Shown in pieces: positions 25,313 to 33,698 of a stretch of DNA of 64,000 nt. The stretch covers positions 62,001-126,000 of the forward strand of contig NZ_JASITE010000014.1 in assembly GCF_030767025.1 (NCBI RefSeq), given 5' to 3'. The notes under the pieces were generated by a model. That model was not told where the DNA came from. It saw nothing but the letters and a program-made list of their open reading frames with translations, and made no database searches. Each line of letters begins with the position of its first letter. Position 1 is the first letter of the stretch. Made by a program: the position numbers and the translations under genes. Origin of the DNA: Nocardia sp. CC227C. Its GTDB lineage: Bacteria; Actinomycetota; Actinomycetes; Mycobacteriales; Mycobacteriaceae.

Positions 25313-25570
25313 GTGAGCACACCCGCGCTGTGGAGAGGCGACGTGCGGCAGCAGATGGATGCGCCGCGCCGTCGGCCGTGTGGCTACCTCCACCACGACG
25401 ACGGCTCGTGGTCGTTCGTCGGAGACGATGGATGGCCGGTCGGTCCGGAGGAGTTCCGTGCCGATTCGCGCGTCGGGACCGTGGGCGCAGCAGTCGCCTC
25501 CCCTGCGATCGACGTGGTACCGGTATCCGTCACCGGCAAAACTGAGCGGCGGTCACCGACATGTGGGTGA
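25313..25570 (+). CDS. Small hypothetical protein divergent from the DUF6879 operon
   Basis: 85 aa from GTG 25313 with AAGGGG six bases upstream. The core RPCGYLHHDDGSWSFVGDDG followed by WPVGPEEFRAD looks conserved, Trp- and Asp-rich. No known function. It overlaps the start of the next small membrane gene by ten bases and probably belongs to the same accessory module as the HTH/DUF6879 genes. Confidence 0.6.
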   Translation: MSTPALWRGDVRQQMDAPRRRPCGYLHHDDGSWSFVGDDGWPVGPEEFRADSRVGTVGAAVASPAIDVVPVSVTGKTERRSPTCG

Positions 25571-25755
25571 CAGTCGGTTTCGTCGTGGCGGTCGGCCTCC
25601 CGCTGGCGGTTGTCGTGGGCGCGGTCTGCTGGCCCGAGCGCATCCCGCCCGATCGGTCGGTGGACGGCATCCGGGCGCGCATCGGGGCCGAGGACGGGAG
25701 GCGGTCCGGTCGCCGGTGGAGCGGCCGAGTTCGCCCCCCGATTTCTGGTGGCTGA
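25561..25755 (+). CDS. Small membrane protein
   Basis: 64 aa. One N-terminal transmembrane helix (VTVGFVVAVGLPLAVVVGAV) followed by a short charged tail (RIPPDRSVDGIRARI). The ATG at 25561 overlaps the preceding stop region; the ribosome-binding site is weak. It is likely co-transcribed with the 85-aa protein. Unknown function. Confidence 0.5.
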   Translation: MWVTVGFVVAVGLPLAVVVGAVCWPERIPPDRSVDGIRARIGAEDGRRSGRRWSGRVRPPISGG

Positions 25756-25826
25756 CATACCTGGCGGAAATACGGTCATACTGCTCAACGGGGTACATCG
25801 TGATTGGGAAGAGGTGAAGGGTCGCC

Positions 25827-26495
25827 GTGGAGGCGCAGGAGTCGAGGCCACGCCGGATCGGATTGGTCGAGGATCACGAGTCGGTGGCGATCGGGTTGGC
25901 GGCCATGCTGGCGTCGGAGGCCGATCTGGAATTGGTGATCACGGCGGGTACGGTGCCGGAGCTGCTGGCGGCGGCGCCGGAGTTGGATCTGGTGGTGCTG
26001 GATCTGCGGCTGGCCGACGGGTCCTCGCCCGAGGACAATGTGCTGGCGCTGCGGGAGAGCGGTGTCGAGGTGCTGGTGTTCACCGGCGCGGACAACGCGT
26101 TCCTGGTGCGGGCCGCCGCGCGCGCCGGTGTGCTGGGCGTGGTCCGCAAGTCCGAGGACGTGCCCACCGTGGTGGCGGCGGTGCGCCGCGCCGCGCACAA
26201 GGAACTGGTGGTTACCACCGACTGGGCCGCCGCCATCGACGGCGATCCCAGACTCCAGGACGTGGGCCTGAGCCCGCGGCAGCAGGAGGTGCTACAGCTC
26301 TACGCCTCCGGTGAGAAGGCCTCGCGCGTCGCCCGGATGACCGGGCTGTCCGAGCAGACCGTCAACGACTATCTGGGCCGTATCCGGCAGAAGTACGCCG
26401 ACGCCGGACGCCCGGCACACACCAAGACCGACCTGTACAAGCGGGCCGTCGAGGACGGTTGGCTGCCCGTGCCGGAACGCGATCCGCACGCATGA
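25827..26495 (+). CDS. LuxR/NarL-type response regulator
   Basis: 222 aa. The receiver domain shows acidic residues in RIGLVEDHESVAI, the phospho-accepting Asp in LDLVVLDLRL and the Lys in VVRKSED. The output domain is a LuxR helix-turn-helix (LSPRQQEVLQLYASGEKASR, MTGLSEQTVNDYLGRIRQKY). GTG 25827 has GAAGGG upstream. Its stop overlaps the ATG of the sensor kinase, so the pair is coupled. Target genes are unknown. Confidence 0.93.
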   Translation: MEAQESRPRRIGLVEDHESVAIGLAAMLASEADLELVITAGTVPELLAAAPELDLVVLDLRLADGSSPEDNVLALRESGVEVLVFTGADNAFLVRAAARAGVLGVVRKSEDVPTVVAAVRRAAHKELVVTTDWAAAIDGDPRLQDVGLSPRQQEVLQLYASGEKASRVARMTGLSEQTVNDYLGRIRQKYADAGRPAHTKTDLYKRAVEDGWLPVPERDPHA

Positions 26496-27778
26496 CCGCG
26501 TCCAGCGCGCTGGACTCCCCGCCCGCCGACGCCACCATCTCGTGGACCGACGCGCTGCGGCGATTGCGGGGAGCGCTCGATACGGCCGACGGCAGGACGA
26601 CGGCCGCCTCCGACCGGATCATGCGCCGCCTCGGCGTCTCGCTCGGCATCGGCGGGGTCATCATCGGCCTGTTCGAGGTGCCGGAGATCGCCGAGCACGG
26701 GCGGTTCGTCCCGTTCTGGTGGACGCTGACCGCGGCCCTGCTGACCTTCGGGTTCTTCCCGGTTCTGGCGCTGGTGGCGACGCTGACCGGGCAGCGGCCG
26801 ATCAAGGTCGTATCCGCGTGTGCCGCGGTGAGTTTCCTGGTGGTGGTCGCCAGTGTGCCCGCCGTCTTCGAACCGGACACCGTGAACGCCTCCACCATCT
26901 GGCCGTTCCGGGTGCTCGTCATCGCGGTGACGGCGGCGGTGCTGGCGTTCCCCACCCGGTGGGCGATCGCCTACATGATCGTCGCGTCGGCGATGGCCGC
27001 CACCGCCAACGTCTATACGCTGACCGATTTCACCGCCGCGCTGTTCATCGAGAACTTCCTGCGCGCGGCCGGGCTCGCGGCGCTGTTCGTCTGGTGCGGC
27101 ACCGCCGCGCGCGGAGCGGCCGAACGGGTGGACCGCGAATCGGCCATCGCCGCGCGCCGGGCCGCCGTGTCCGCCGCCGCGCAGGCCCGCGACCGGGAAC
27201 GCGCCCGCTTCGCGGCCCTGATCCACGACGCGGTGCTGTCCACGCTGCTGGAGGCGTCGCGCGCGGGCAGCGAATCGGATGTGCTGCGCCGCCAGGCCGA
27301 ACGCACCCTGGAACAGCTCGAGGAGGTGCGCGGCGGGGAACGCGATCCCGATCTGCTGGACGCCCGCTCGGCGGTGCTGTTCCTGCGCTCGGCCGTGCAG
27401 GAGGTGAATCCCGGCATCCGGTTCGCCACCCGGACCTGGCCCGGCTACGACGATCTGCGCATGCCGGTGCAGGCCGCCAGCACCCTGGCCGCCGCCCTCA
27501 CCGAGGCCGTGCGCAACAGCCTGCGACACGCTTCGGTGCCGGGGCGGGAGGTGCGGCGCACGGTTACCACCACCATCAGCGCGGGCAGTATCCGCATCGT
27601 TTTCACCGATGACGGAGCGGGTTTCGACCTCGCGGCGGTCTCGGCCGACCGGCTCGGCATCTCCATGAGCATTCTGGGCCGCATGCGCCAGCTGGCGGGC
27701 GGCTCGGCCTTCGTGGAATCGCTGCCGGGGGAGGGGACCACGGTGACGCTGGTCTGGGGTGGCGATGGCTCACTCTGA
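26492..27778 (+). CDS. Membrane sensor histidine kinase
   Basis: 428 aa. About six transmembrane helices occupy residues 45-215. The dimerisation segment RERARFAALIHDAVLSTLLE carries the likely phospho-acceptor His, and the ATP-binding domain has the N box in LTEAVRNSLRHAS, G1 in FTDDGAGFDL and G2 in GEGTTVTLVW. This is the NarL-partner (HisKA_3-like) class. It overlaps the response regulator by four bases and the next gene by 20 bases. Signal unknown. Confidence 0.9.
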   Translation: MTASSALDSPPADATISWTDALRRLRGALDTADGRTTAASDRIMRRLGVSLGIGGVIIGLFEVPEIAEHGRFVPFWWTLTAALLTFGFFPVLALVATLTGQRPIKVVSACAAVSFLVVVASVPAVFEPDTVNASTIWPFRVLVIAVTAAVLAFPTRWAIAYMIVASAMAATANVYTLTDFTAALFIENFLRAAGLAALFVWCGTAARGAAERVDRESAIAARRAAVSAAAQARDRERARFAALIHDAVLSTLLEASRAGSESDVLRRQAERTLEQLEEVRGGERDPDLLDARSAVLFLRSAVQEVNPGIRFATRTWPGYDDLRMPVQAASTLAAALTEAVRNSLRHASVPGREVRRTVTTTISAGSIRIVFTDDGAGFDLAAVSADRLGISMSILGRMRQLAGGSAFVESLPGEGTTVTLVWGGDGSL

Positions 27779-28793
27779 CGTTTCGGACAGCCGTTTCGGC
27801 CTCGGCGATCTGCTGGGGCTGCGTGGCGGCGCGGGCTGGTTGTTCCTGGTCATCCTGGAAGCCACCATCGCCCTGTACATGTACAAGAACTTCGACGGGG
27901 TGCCGTTCTGGTCCGCGCTGGCGGGTATGGCGCTCATGCTCGCGGCGGGCGCGCTGGTGATGGTGGTGCCCGTCGATCCGCTGCCGGTCCCGGTGGCGCT
28001 GTTCGCGGCCGCCGCCGGACCCGCCTCGGCGGCGCTGACGGTCATGAGCCTGTCCCCGGGCGGGCAGTCGCATTCGGTGTGGACCGCCTACGCCAGCTCG
28101 TATGTGCTGTCGGTGCTGGTGTTGCGGGGGCGGGTGCGCATCGCCTGGATGGGCGTGGCCGCCATCGCGGCGGTGGTCGCGGTCGCCAGGCTGGGGCCGC
28201 AGTTGGAGGCCAGCGCGGTGGTCGGCTCCATCGTGCCCATCGGGACGGTCGCGGCGATCACGGTGTTCGCGGCGATCATGCGACCCATGCAGCGGTCATT
28301 GCGCCTGCTGCGCGAGGAGGCCATGCTGCGCGCGGCCGCCGAGGCCACCATGTCGGCCGCCGACAATGAGCGCACCCGGCAGCTCACCCGACTGGACCGA
28401 GTGGCGGGGCCGATCCTGGAGCGCATCGCCGACGGTGTCGAACTCACCGTCTCCGAGCGCGAGGAATCCCGCCTGCTGGAGGCCGAACTCCGCGACGGGC
28501 TGCGGGCGCCGCAACTGGTGACCGATGAGCTGAGCTGCGCGGCGCGGGGTGCGCGTTCGCGCGGGGTCGAGGTGGTGCTGCTCGACGACGGCGGCTTCAC
28601 CGGCGTGCCGGAGTGGGTGCGCAAACGGGTGATCGACGCCGCCACAAGGGAATTGGACGCCGCCAATATGGGCACCGTGACGGTGCGAGTACTGCCGCTG
28701 GGGCGGCGGCTGCTGGCCACGGTGCTGGCGACCGGCCTGGATCACGACCAGCGCACCGAGATCGACACCGACGGCAAGGTCACGGTGGCCTGA
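27759..28793 (+). CDS. Kinase-like membrane partner without catalytic motifs
   Basis: 344 aa. It mirrors the kinase's layout: several transmembrane helices to about residue 175, then a coiled segment (RPMQRSLRLLREEAMLRAAA, RTRQLTRLDRVAGPILERIA) and a C-terminal alpha/beta domain. There is no His-box, N box or glycine-rich ATP lid. It could be an inactive kinase relative or a signal-sensing subunit. Translation is coupled to the kinase (ATG at 27765 inside its 3' end). The three genes form one operon. Confidence 0.7.
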   Translation: MAMAHSDVSDSRFGLGDLLGLRGGAGWLFLVILEATIALYMYKNFDGVPFWSALAGMALMLAAGALVMVVPVDPLPVPVALFAAAAGPASAALTVMSLSPGGQSHSVWTAYASSYVLSVLVLRGRVRIAWMGVAAIAAVVAVARLGPQLEASAVVGSIVPIGTVAAITVFAAIMRPMQRSLRLLREEAMLRAAAEATMSAADNERTRQLTRLDRVAGPILERIADGVELTVSEREESRLLEAELRDGLRAPQLVTDELSCAARGARSRGVEVVLLDDGGFTGVPEWVRKRVIDAATRELDAANMGTVTVRVLPLGRRLLATVLATGLDHDQRTEIDTDGKVTVA

Positions 28794-28823
28794 TGCGATC
28801 CGGACGCGGATCGCGTCACCGGG

Positions 28824-29270
28824 TCAGTCGTCGCAGCGTCCGGGGCCGCCCTTGCGCATCTGGTCGCGCAGCGCGCCCTGTACGGCGGTCGACAGCCACG
28901 AGTTCAGCGATTGCCCGCTCTGTGCTGCGGCCTCCTCGGCGCGCGATTTGATCTGCTCGACCAGGCGCAGGGTGACCCGGCTGATATCGCCGGTGACCTC
29001 CTCGAAGGAGGGCGGTTCCTCGTCGGATGCGGTCTTGCGCACATCCACGTGGGCGTCGGTGCCGTCGACGGAGACGTGCACGGTCCGATCGCCCAACGTG
29101 GCGCTGATCTCGCCGGCCAGATCCGAGAGCGCGGCGAGCAGCGTGAGGCGGGCCGAGTTCTCGGTGGCGGCGGCCAGCGCGGCGGCCGTGGCCTGCGTTT
29201 TCTCATCGCCGAGCGTGGCGGCGGCAATGAGGTCCTCGCGCAGGCGAGCCGTGTATTTGTTCAGGTCCAT
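28824..29270 (-). CDS. HicB-like/ribbon-helix-helix protein
   Basis: 148 aa from ATG 29270. The N-terminal part is helical (MDLNKYTARLREDLIAAATL) and the middle has RTVHVSVDGTDAHVDV. The C-terminal SGQSLNSWLSTAVQGALRDQ is the Arc/HicB ribbon-helix-helix signature. Actinobacterial databases often call such proteins HicB antitoxin, but no HicA toxin gene lies next to it. It converges on the kinase operon and is divergent from dapA. It may be a DNA-binding regulator of its neighbours. Confidence 0.75.
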   Translation of the reverse strand: MDLNKYTARLREDLIAAATLGDEKTQATAAALAAATENSARLTLLAALSDLAGEISATLGDRTVHVSVDGTDAHVDVRKTASDEEPPSFEEVTGDISRVTLRLVEQIKSRAEEAAAQSGQSLNSWLSTAVQGALRDQMRKGGPGRCDD

Positions 29271-29404
29271 GACACCAGTGTGACGCCATGGATGACGCCA
29301 CACAAGGAGTGAAATGATGTCAGGTACAACCCCCATTACACGAACCGTCATCCGACTGGCGGCGGTTCGGCGACAAGGGTGCAAAACCCATTCCTGCCAC
29401 CGGG

Positions 29405-29410
29405 TAGCCT
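29405..29410 (+). promoter_or_regulatory. -10-like hexamer, leaderless start of dapA
   Basis: TAGCCT lies seven bases before ATG 29418, with no ribosome-binding site between. The hexamer is identical to the one before ftsK and the DUF5946 gene. Confidence 0.55.
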
Positions 29411-29417
29411 TCTGGCT

Positions 29418-30326
29418 ATGACGAACGGTAATTCGACGCGAACCGAGCTGCACGCGTCCGGCACTGTCGGTGTCGCGATGGTGACCCCCTTTACCGCCGA
29501 AGGCAAGCTCGACGTCGATACCGGTGTCGCCCTCGCGTCCAGCCTGTGCGACCGAGGCGTCGATCTGCTCGCCATCTCCGGCACCACCGGCGAATCTCCG
29601 ACCACCACCGAGTCCGAGAAGTTCGACCTGCTGCGTGCCGTCGTCGACGCGGTGGGCGACCGTGCCACCGTCATCGCGGGCGCGGGCACCTACGACACCG
29701 CGCACAGCATCGAGTTGGCGCGCAACGCGCAACGCGCGGGTGCCCACGGTTTGCTGGTCGTCACCCCGTACTACTCGCGGCCCTCCCAGGACGGGTTGGT
29801 CGCCCACTTCACCGCCGTCGCCGATGCCACCGATCTGCCGGTGACGCTCTACGACATTCCGCCGCGCTCGATCATCCCCATCGGACCGGACGCGCTGCGG
29901 CGGCTGGCCGAGCATCCGCGCATCGTCGCGGTCAAGGACGCCAAGGGCGACCTCAATTCCGGTGCCGAGATGATCGCCGAGACCGGGCTGGAGTACTACT
30001 CCGGCGACGATGTGCTGAACCTGCCCTGGCTGTCCATCGGGGCCGTCGGATTCATCAGTGTCATCGGGCATCTGGTGCCCGATCGGCTGCGCGCCATGCA
30101 CACCGCCTATCGGGCCGGTGACATCGTCCAGGCGCGCGAGATCAATGCCAGCATGATTCCGCTCTATCGGGCCATGGCCCGTTTCGGAGGTGTTGCCATG
30201 ACCAAGGGTGCCCTGCGCCTGCTCGGCGTCGAGGTCGGCGAACCGCGCCTGCCGCAACTCATCCCGAACGACAGACAACTCGACGACTTGGCCGCGGACC
30301 TGCGCGCCGCGGGGGTGCTGGCATGA
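29418..30326 (+). CDS. dapA: 4-hydroxy-tetrahydrodipicolinate synthase
   Basis: 302 aa. It condenses pyruvate with aspartate semialdehyde, the first committed step of the diaminopimelate/lysine branch. The Schiff-base Lys is in IVAVKDAKGD (about 173), the Tyr in VTLYDIPPRS (about 145), and the substrate-binding block ISGTTGESPT is intact. The stop overlaps the RNase J ATG (ATGA), matching the mycobacterial dapA-rnj pair. A ThyX gene often seen just upstream in mycobacteria is not present. Confidence 0.97.
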   Translation: MTNGNSTRTELHASGTVGVAMVTPFTAEGKLDVDTGVALASSLCDRGVDLLAISGTTGESPTTTESEKFDLLRAVVDAVGDRATVIAGAGTYDTAHSIELARNAQRAGAHGLLVVTPYYSRPSQDGLVAHFTAVADATDLPVTLYDIPPRSIIPIGPDALRRLAEHPRIVAVKDAKGDLNSGAEMIAETGLEYYSGDDVLNLPWLSIGAVGFISVIGHLVPDRLRAMHTAYRAGDIVQAREINASMIPLYRAMARFGGVAMTKGALRLLGVEVGEPRLPQLIPNDRQLDDLAADLRAAGVLA

Positions 30327-32332
30327 GCAACCCCATCGGTCGTCGTCCACGCCGTACCGCGAGTCGCGCCGCGGGAGCACCGGAACCGGTGCGGGAGCGC
30401 GACACCCAGCCAGCAACCGCATCTACGAAGGAGACCGCCGCGCCGACGACAGCAACCGCCGCACCGGCTTCGACGTCTGCCACGACGCCGGAACCCGCTG
30501 CCGCGCAACAGGAATCGACCGACCGTAACCGAAACGAGCAGGAGGGGGGACGATCCGGCCGGGGCCGTTCGCAAGACCGCAACCGGCGTGGCGGCCGAGG
30601 CCGCCAGTCGGGCCGGTCCGATCGCGGCGAACAGTCCGCGCCGCCGGTGCGCGATCCGCACGCCTTCGGCACCCCGCCCCCCGCGCCGCGCGGTGGCCTG
30701 CGGGTGTTCGCCCTCGGCGGCATCAGCGAAATCGGCCGGAACATGACCGTTTTCGAGCATGACGGCAAGCTGCTCATCATCGACTGCGGTGTGCTTTTCC
30801 CTGAGGACCAGCAGCCGGGCGTCGACCTGATCCTGCCGGACTTCGGCCCCATCGAGGACCGGATCGACGATGTCGCGGCGGTGGTCCTCACCCACGGGCA
30901 CGAGGACCACATCGGCGCGGTGCCGTTCCTGCTGCGTCTGCGGCGCGACATCCCGGTGGTGGGCGCGAAGTTCACGCTCGCGCTGGTGGCGGCCAAGTGC
31001 CGGGAGCATCGGTTGCAGCCCAAGCTCATCGAGGTCAGCGAGGGCGAGCACACCCAGCACGGGCCGTTCGACTGCGAGTACTTCGCGGTCAATCACTCCA
31101 TTCCGGACGCGCTCGCGGTGGCGGTGCGCACGCCCGCGGGCATCGTCCTGCACACCGGCGACATCAAACTCGACCAGCTGCCCCTGGACGGCCGCCTGAC
31201 CGACCTGGCCGGTTTCTCGCGGCTCGGCGACGAGGGCGTTGACCTGTTCCTGGTGGACTCCACCAATGCCGAGGTGCCCGGTTTCGTCACCCCCGAACGC
31301 GAGATCGGGCCGGTGCTCGACTCGGTGATCGGCAAGGCGCGCGGGCGGGTCATCGTGGCCTCCTTCGCCTCACACGTGCACCGCATCCAACAGGTGGTGG
31401 ACGTGGCGCAGCGCTACGACCGCCGGGTGTGCTTCGTGGGCCGGTCCATGGTCCGCAATATGCAGATCGCCCAGGATCTCGGCTACCTGGACATTCCCGA
31501 CGGCCTGGTGGTCGATCTGGACCAGGCGGCGAATCTGCCGGTGCACAAGCTGGTGCTCATCTCCACCGGATCGCAGGGTGAGCCGCTGTCGGCGCTGTCG
31601 CGCATGGCGCGCGGCGACCACCGGCAGATCAATATCCGCGCCGACGATCTGGTGGTGCTGGCGTCCTCGCTCATCCCGGGCAATGAGAACGCGGTCTTCG
31701 CCGTGGTGAACGGGCTGGCGCGGCTGGGGGCCACCGTGGTGACCCAGCAGAACGCGAAAGTCCATGTGTCCGGCCATGCCTCGGCCGGAGAGCTGCTGTA
31801 CCTCTACAACGCGGTGCGGCCCACCAATGCCATGCCGGTGCACGGGGAATGGCGGCATCTGCGCGCCAATGCGGCGCTGGCGGTCGCCACCGGCGTGCCC
31901 GAGGAGCGGGTGGTGCTGGCGGAGAACGGCGTCGTGGTGGACCTGGTGGACGGCATCGCCAGCATCACCGGCAAGCTGCGCGTGGGCCAGGTGTACGTGG
32001 ACGGTCTATCCGTCGGCGATGTGGGCGAATCCACGCTGTCGGACCGGCTGGTCCTGGGCGAGGGCGGGTTCATCTCGATCACCGTCGCCGTCGACGAGAC
32101 CACCGGAAAGGCCGTCACCACACCGGAACTCAACGGCCGCGGTTTCTCCGACGACCCGGCCGCGCTGGCCGACGCCCAGGAACTGGTGGAGGCCGAACTG
32201 CGCCGCCTGGCAGGTGAGGGCGTCACCGAGACCCACCGCATCGCCCAGAGCGTGCGCCGCGTTGTGGGTCGCTGGGTGGCCGATACCTACCGCCGCCGCC
32301 CGATGATCGTGCCGACGGTCATCGGCGTGTAG
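30323..32332 (+). CDS. rnj: Ribonuclease J
   Basis: 669 aa. RNase J is an endo- and 5'-3' exoribonuclease of the metallo-beta-lactamase/beta-CASP superfamily. The zinc motif is LTHGHEDHIG (residues 190-198), with VNHSIPDALAV and LHTGDIKLDQ as later metal-binding strands and HVSGHAS as the beta-CASP end. A roughly 110-residue N-terminal extension is low-complexity, Thr/Ala- then Arg/Gly-rich, as in other actinobacterial RNase J proteins and probably RNA-binding. It is coupled to dapA by ATGA. Confidence 0.96.
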   Translation: MSNPIGRRPRRTASRAAGAPEPVRERDTQPATASTKETAAPTTATAAPASTSATTPEPAAAQQESTDRNRNEQEGGRSGRGRSQDRNRRGGRGRQSGRSDRGEQSAPPVRDPHAFGTPPPAPRGGLRVFALGGISEIGRNMTVFEHDGKLLIIDCGVLFPEDQQPGVDLILPDFGPIEDRIDDVAAVVLTHGHEDHIGAVPFLLRLRRDIPVVGAKFTLALVAAKCREHRLQPKLIEVSEGEHTQHGPFDCEYFAVNHSIPDALAVAVRTPAGIVLHTGDIKLDQLPLDGRLTDLAGFSRLGDEGVDLFLVDSTNAEVPGFVTPEREIGPVLDSVIGKARGRVIVASFASHVHRIQQVVDVAQRYDRRVCFVGRSMVRNMQIAQDLGYLDIPDGLVVDLDQAANLPVHKLVLISTGSQGEPLSALSRMARGDHRQINIRADDLVVLASSLIPGNENAVFAVVNGLARLGATVVTQQNAKVHVSGHASAGELLYLYNAVRPTNAMPVHGEWRHLRANAALAVATGVPEERVVLAENGVVVDLVDGIASITGKLRVGQVYVDGLSVGDVGESTLSDRLVLGEGGFISITVAVDETTGKAVTTPELNGRGFSDDPAALADAQELVEAELRRLAGEGVTETHRIAQSVRRVVGRWVADTYRRRPMIVPTVIGV

Positions 32333-32353
32333 CCGGTCTGCCGTCGCAGCAGT

Positions 32354-32376
32354 GCCCCAGCGGATTCCGCTGGGGC
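32354..32376. terminator. Hairpin after rnj
   Basis: GCCCCAGCGGA and TCCGCTGGGGC are perfect 11-base arms around a single T, 20 bases after the RNase J stop. There is no U-run; in high-GC actinomycetes such stems alone commonly terminate. It sits between a plus-strand and a minus-strand gene end. Confidence 0.75.
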
Positions 32377-32485
32377 GCTGTGCATTCCCGGCTCGGGATA
32401 TCCGCGGCTCTCGAGCGCGGCGTCTCCGCGGAGCGGTGGTGCGCTGCGATGCACCCCGGACGGCTCGGCCGCCCGGGGCGGCGGC

Positions 32486-33046
32486 TCAGTTGTCCTGGCA
32501 GGCGGCGGAATCCAGCTTGGCGGCCTTCACGATGCTGCACGCGAAGCCGTGGTCGACCTTCCATTCGTTGCCCTCGGCGACGAAGGCGACGGTGGCGTTC
32601 TCCACCGGGGAGCCGTCGATGGTCACATTGGCGTCGGCCTTCAGCTTGCCGTCGACCGGATCCTGCACATTGGTGATCTCGACGGTGACGTTGTTCTGCT
32701 TGGCGGCGTCGACCAGCTTGTCGACCAGCTGCGGGTCGACGGCCGCGTCCTCGATCCAGCTGATCTTGGTCTTGGCGTCGATGGAGGGATCGAACGCCTT
32801 GTTGATCTTGTCGTTCAGCTCCTCCACGGTCGGCTTCGGCAGATTCGGGACCTCCGTGGTGGAGGGCGCGGCACCGGTCACCTTGTCCTCGTCCTCGGTG
32901 GAACCCTCGAACTCACCGGCGGGCGCGGCGGAGGTGGTGGCCGATCCGGTATCGGTGTCGTCGCCGGAGCCGCCGCAGGCGGTCAGGCCGAAAGCCATCG
33001 CGGCGATCGCCACGGCGGCAGCGGCGCGGAAAACAGTGTGTTTCAA
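32486..33046 (-). CDS. MTB12-like secreted lipoprotein
   Basis: 186 aa. The lipoprotein signal ends in the lipobox LTAC (about residue 24), followed by an Asp/Thr/Ser-rich linker and a domain with PKPTVEELNDKINKAFDPSI, VEITNVQDPVDGKLKADANV and NATVAFVAEGNEWKVDH, matching the low-molecular-weight antigen MTB12/CFP-2 type domain of mycobacteria. The role is unknown; it should be surface-exposed. A DUF4189 secreted protein lies just upstream on the same strand. Confidence 0.85.
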   Translation of the reverse strand: MKHTVFRAAAAVAIAAMAFGLTACGGSGDDTDTGSATTSAAPAGEFEGSTEDEDKVTGAAPSTTEVPNLPKPTVEELNDKINKAFDPSIDAKTKISWIEDAAVDPQLVDKLVDAAKQNNVTVEITNVQDPVDGKLKADANVTIDGSPVENATVAFVAEGNEWKVDHGFACSIVKAAKLDSAACQDN

Positions 33047-33076
33047 CGAACTACTCCCTGAAATCGGATTGAAGAA

Positions 33077-33460
33077 TTAGAGCCGGTAACCGCTGGTGCA
33101 GTTCCAGTGGATGATGGTGGCGTCGGAGAGGTTGCGGCTCAGCGCCTGATTGCGCGCCGCGCTGCGGGATTCCGCCGCCCCGAACGTGTAGTAGCCCTGG
33201 CGCGAGTAGGCGACCGCGCCGCAGCCGTTGGCGAAGCGCGCGACGATCTTGCAATCCATCCCCCGGCATTCGCTCAGCGCGCCGTCCTGCGCGGCTGCCC
33301 GCGTGGCATAATCGTAGGAGTAGCCGATGCTGCCGGTGGAGGCCGACAGCGCGATGGCACCATAGTTGTACCCCGCCGCGTTGGCCGGAGCCGCCGTCAC
33401 GGCCAGCAGGGAGCCCGCCGCCGCGATCACAGCGGCCGCGCCGCTGACAATCTTCTTCAA
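33077..33460 (-). CDS. Secreted DUF4189 protein
   Basis: 127 aa. A signal peptide ends at AAPANAAG (about residue 29). The mature part has GYNYGAIALSASTGSIGYSY, ATRAAAQDGALSECRGMDCK, and AGCGAVAY-like FANGCGAVAYSRQGYYTFGA with four cysteines, the DUF4189 hallmark. These are small extracytoplasmic proteins of unknown function, abundant in mycolic-acid bacteria. It lies 30 bases upstream of the MTB12-like gene, probably as an operon. Confidence 0.88.
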   Translation of the reverse strand: MKKIVSGAAAVIAAAGSLLAVTAAPANAAGYNYGAIALSASTGSIGYSYDYATRAAAQDGALSECRGMDCKIVARFANGCGAVAYSRQGYYTFGAAESRSAARNQALSRNLSDATIIHWNCTSGYRL

Positions 33461-33686
33461 GGTGTTGCCCTTCTTTGCTTATGGGTCCACGACCCGATGG
33501 ACCGAGGAGTCAAGCTACCGACCCGGATTGGCCGACGCCAACCCGGAAACAGCGGAAACGAGCGGGTGCCGCATGATTCGCGTTCCGGACTGCCTGCCGG
33601 TGATGCGGCAATGATCATGTGGAGCGCTTATCGCCGACCGGGTGTTTCCCTTAAGGCCGACCCTTCTGCTGAGCGGTTTGTCCGGT

Positions 33687-33692
33687 TAGGGT
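33687..33692 (+). promoter_or_regulatory. -10-like hexamer, leaderless start
   Basis: TAGGGT lies six bases before ATG 33699 with no ribosome-binding site, so the TIGR03085 gene is probably leaderless. The 226 bases upstream (33461-33686) hold no other recognisable feature. Confidence 0.4.
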
Positions 33693-33698
33693 GCGCGT

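Noticed and set aside
28824..29270. HicAB toxin-antitoxin pair
   Set aside because: Only the HicB/ribbon-helix-helix half is present; neither flank has a HicA-sized frame.
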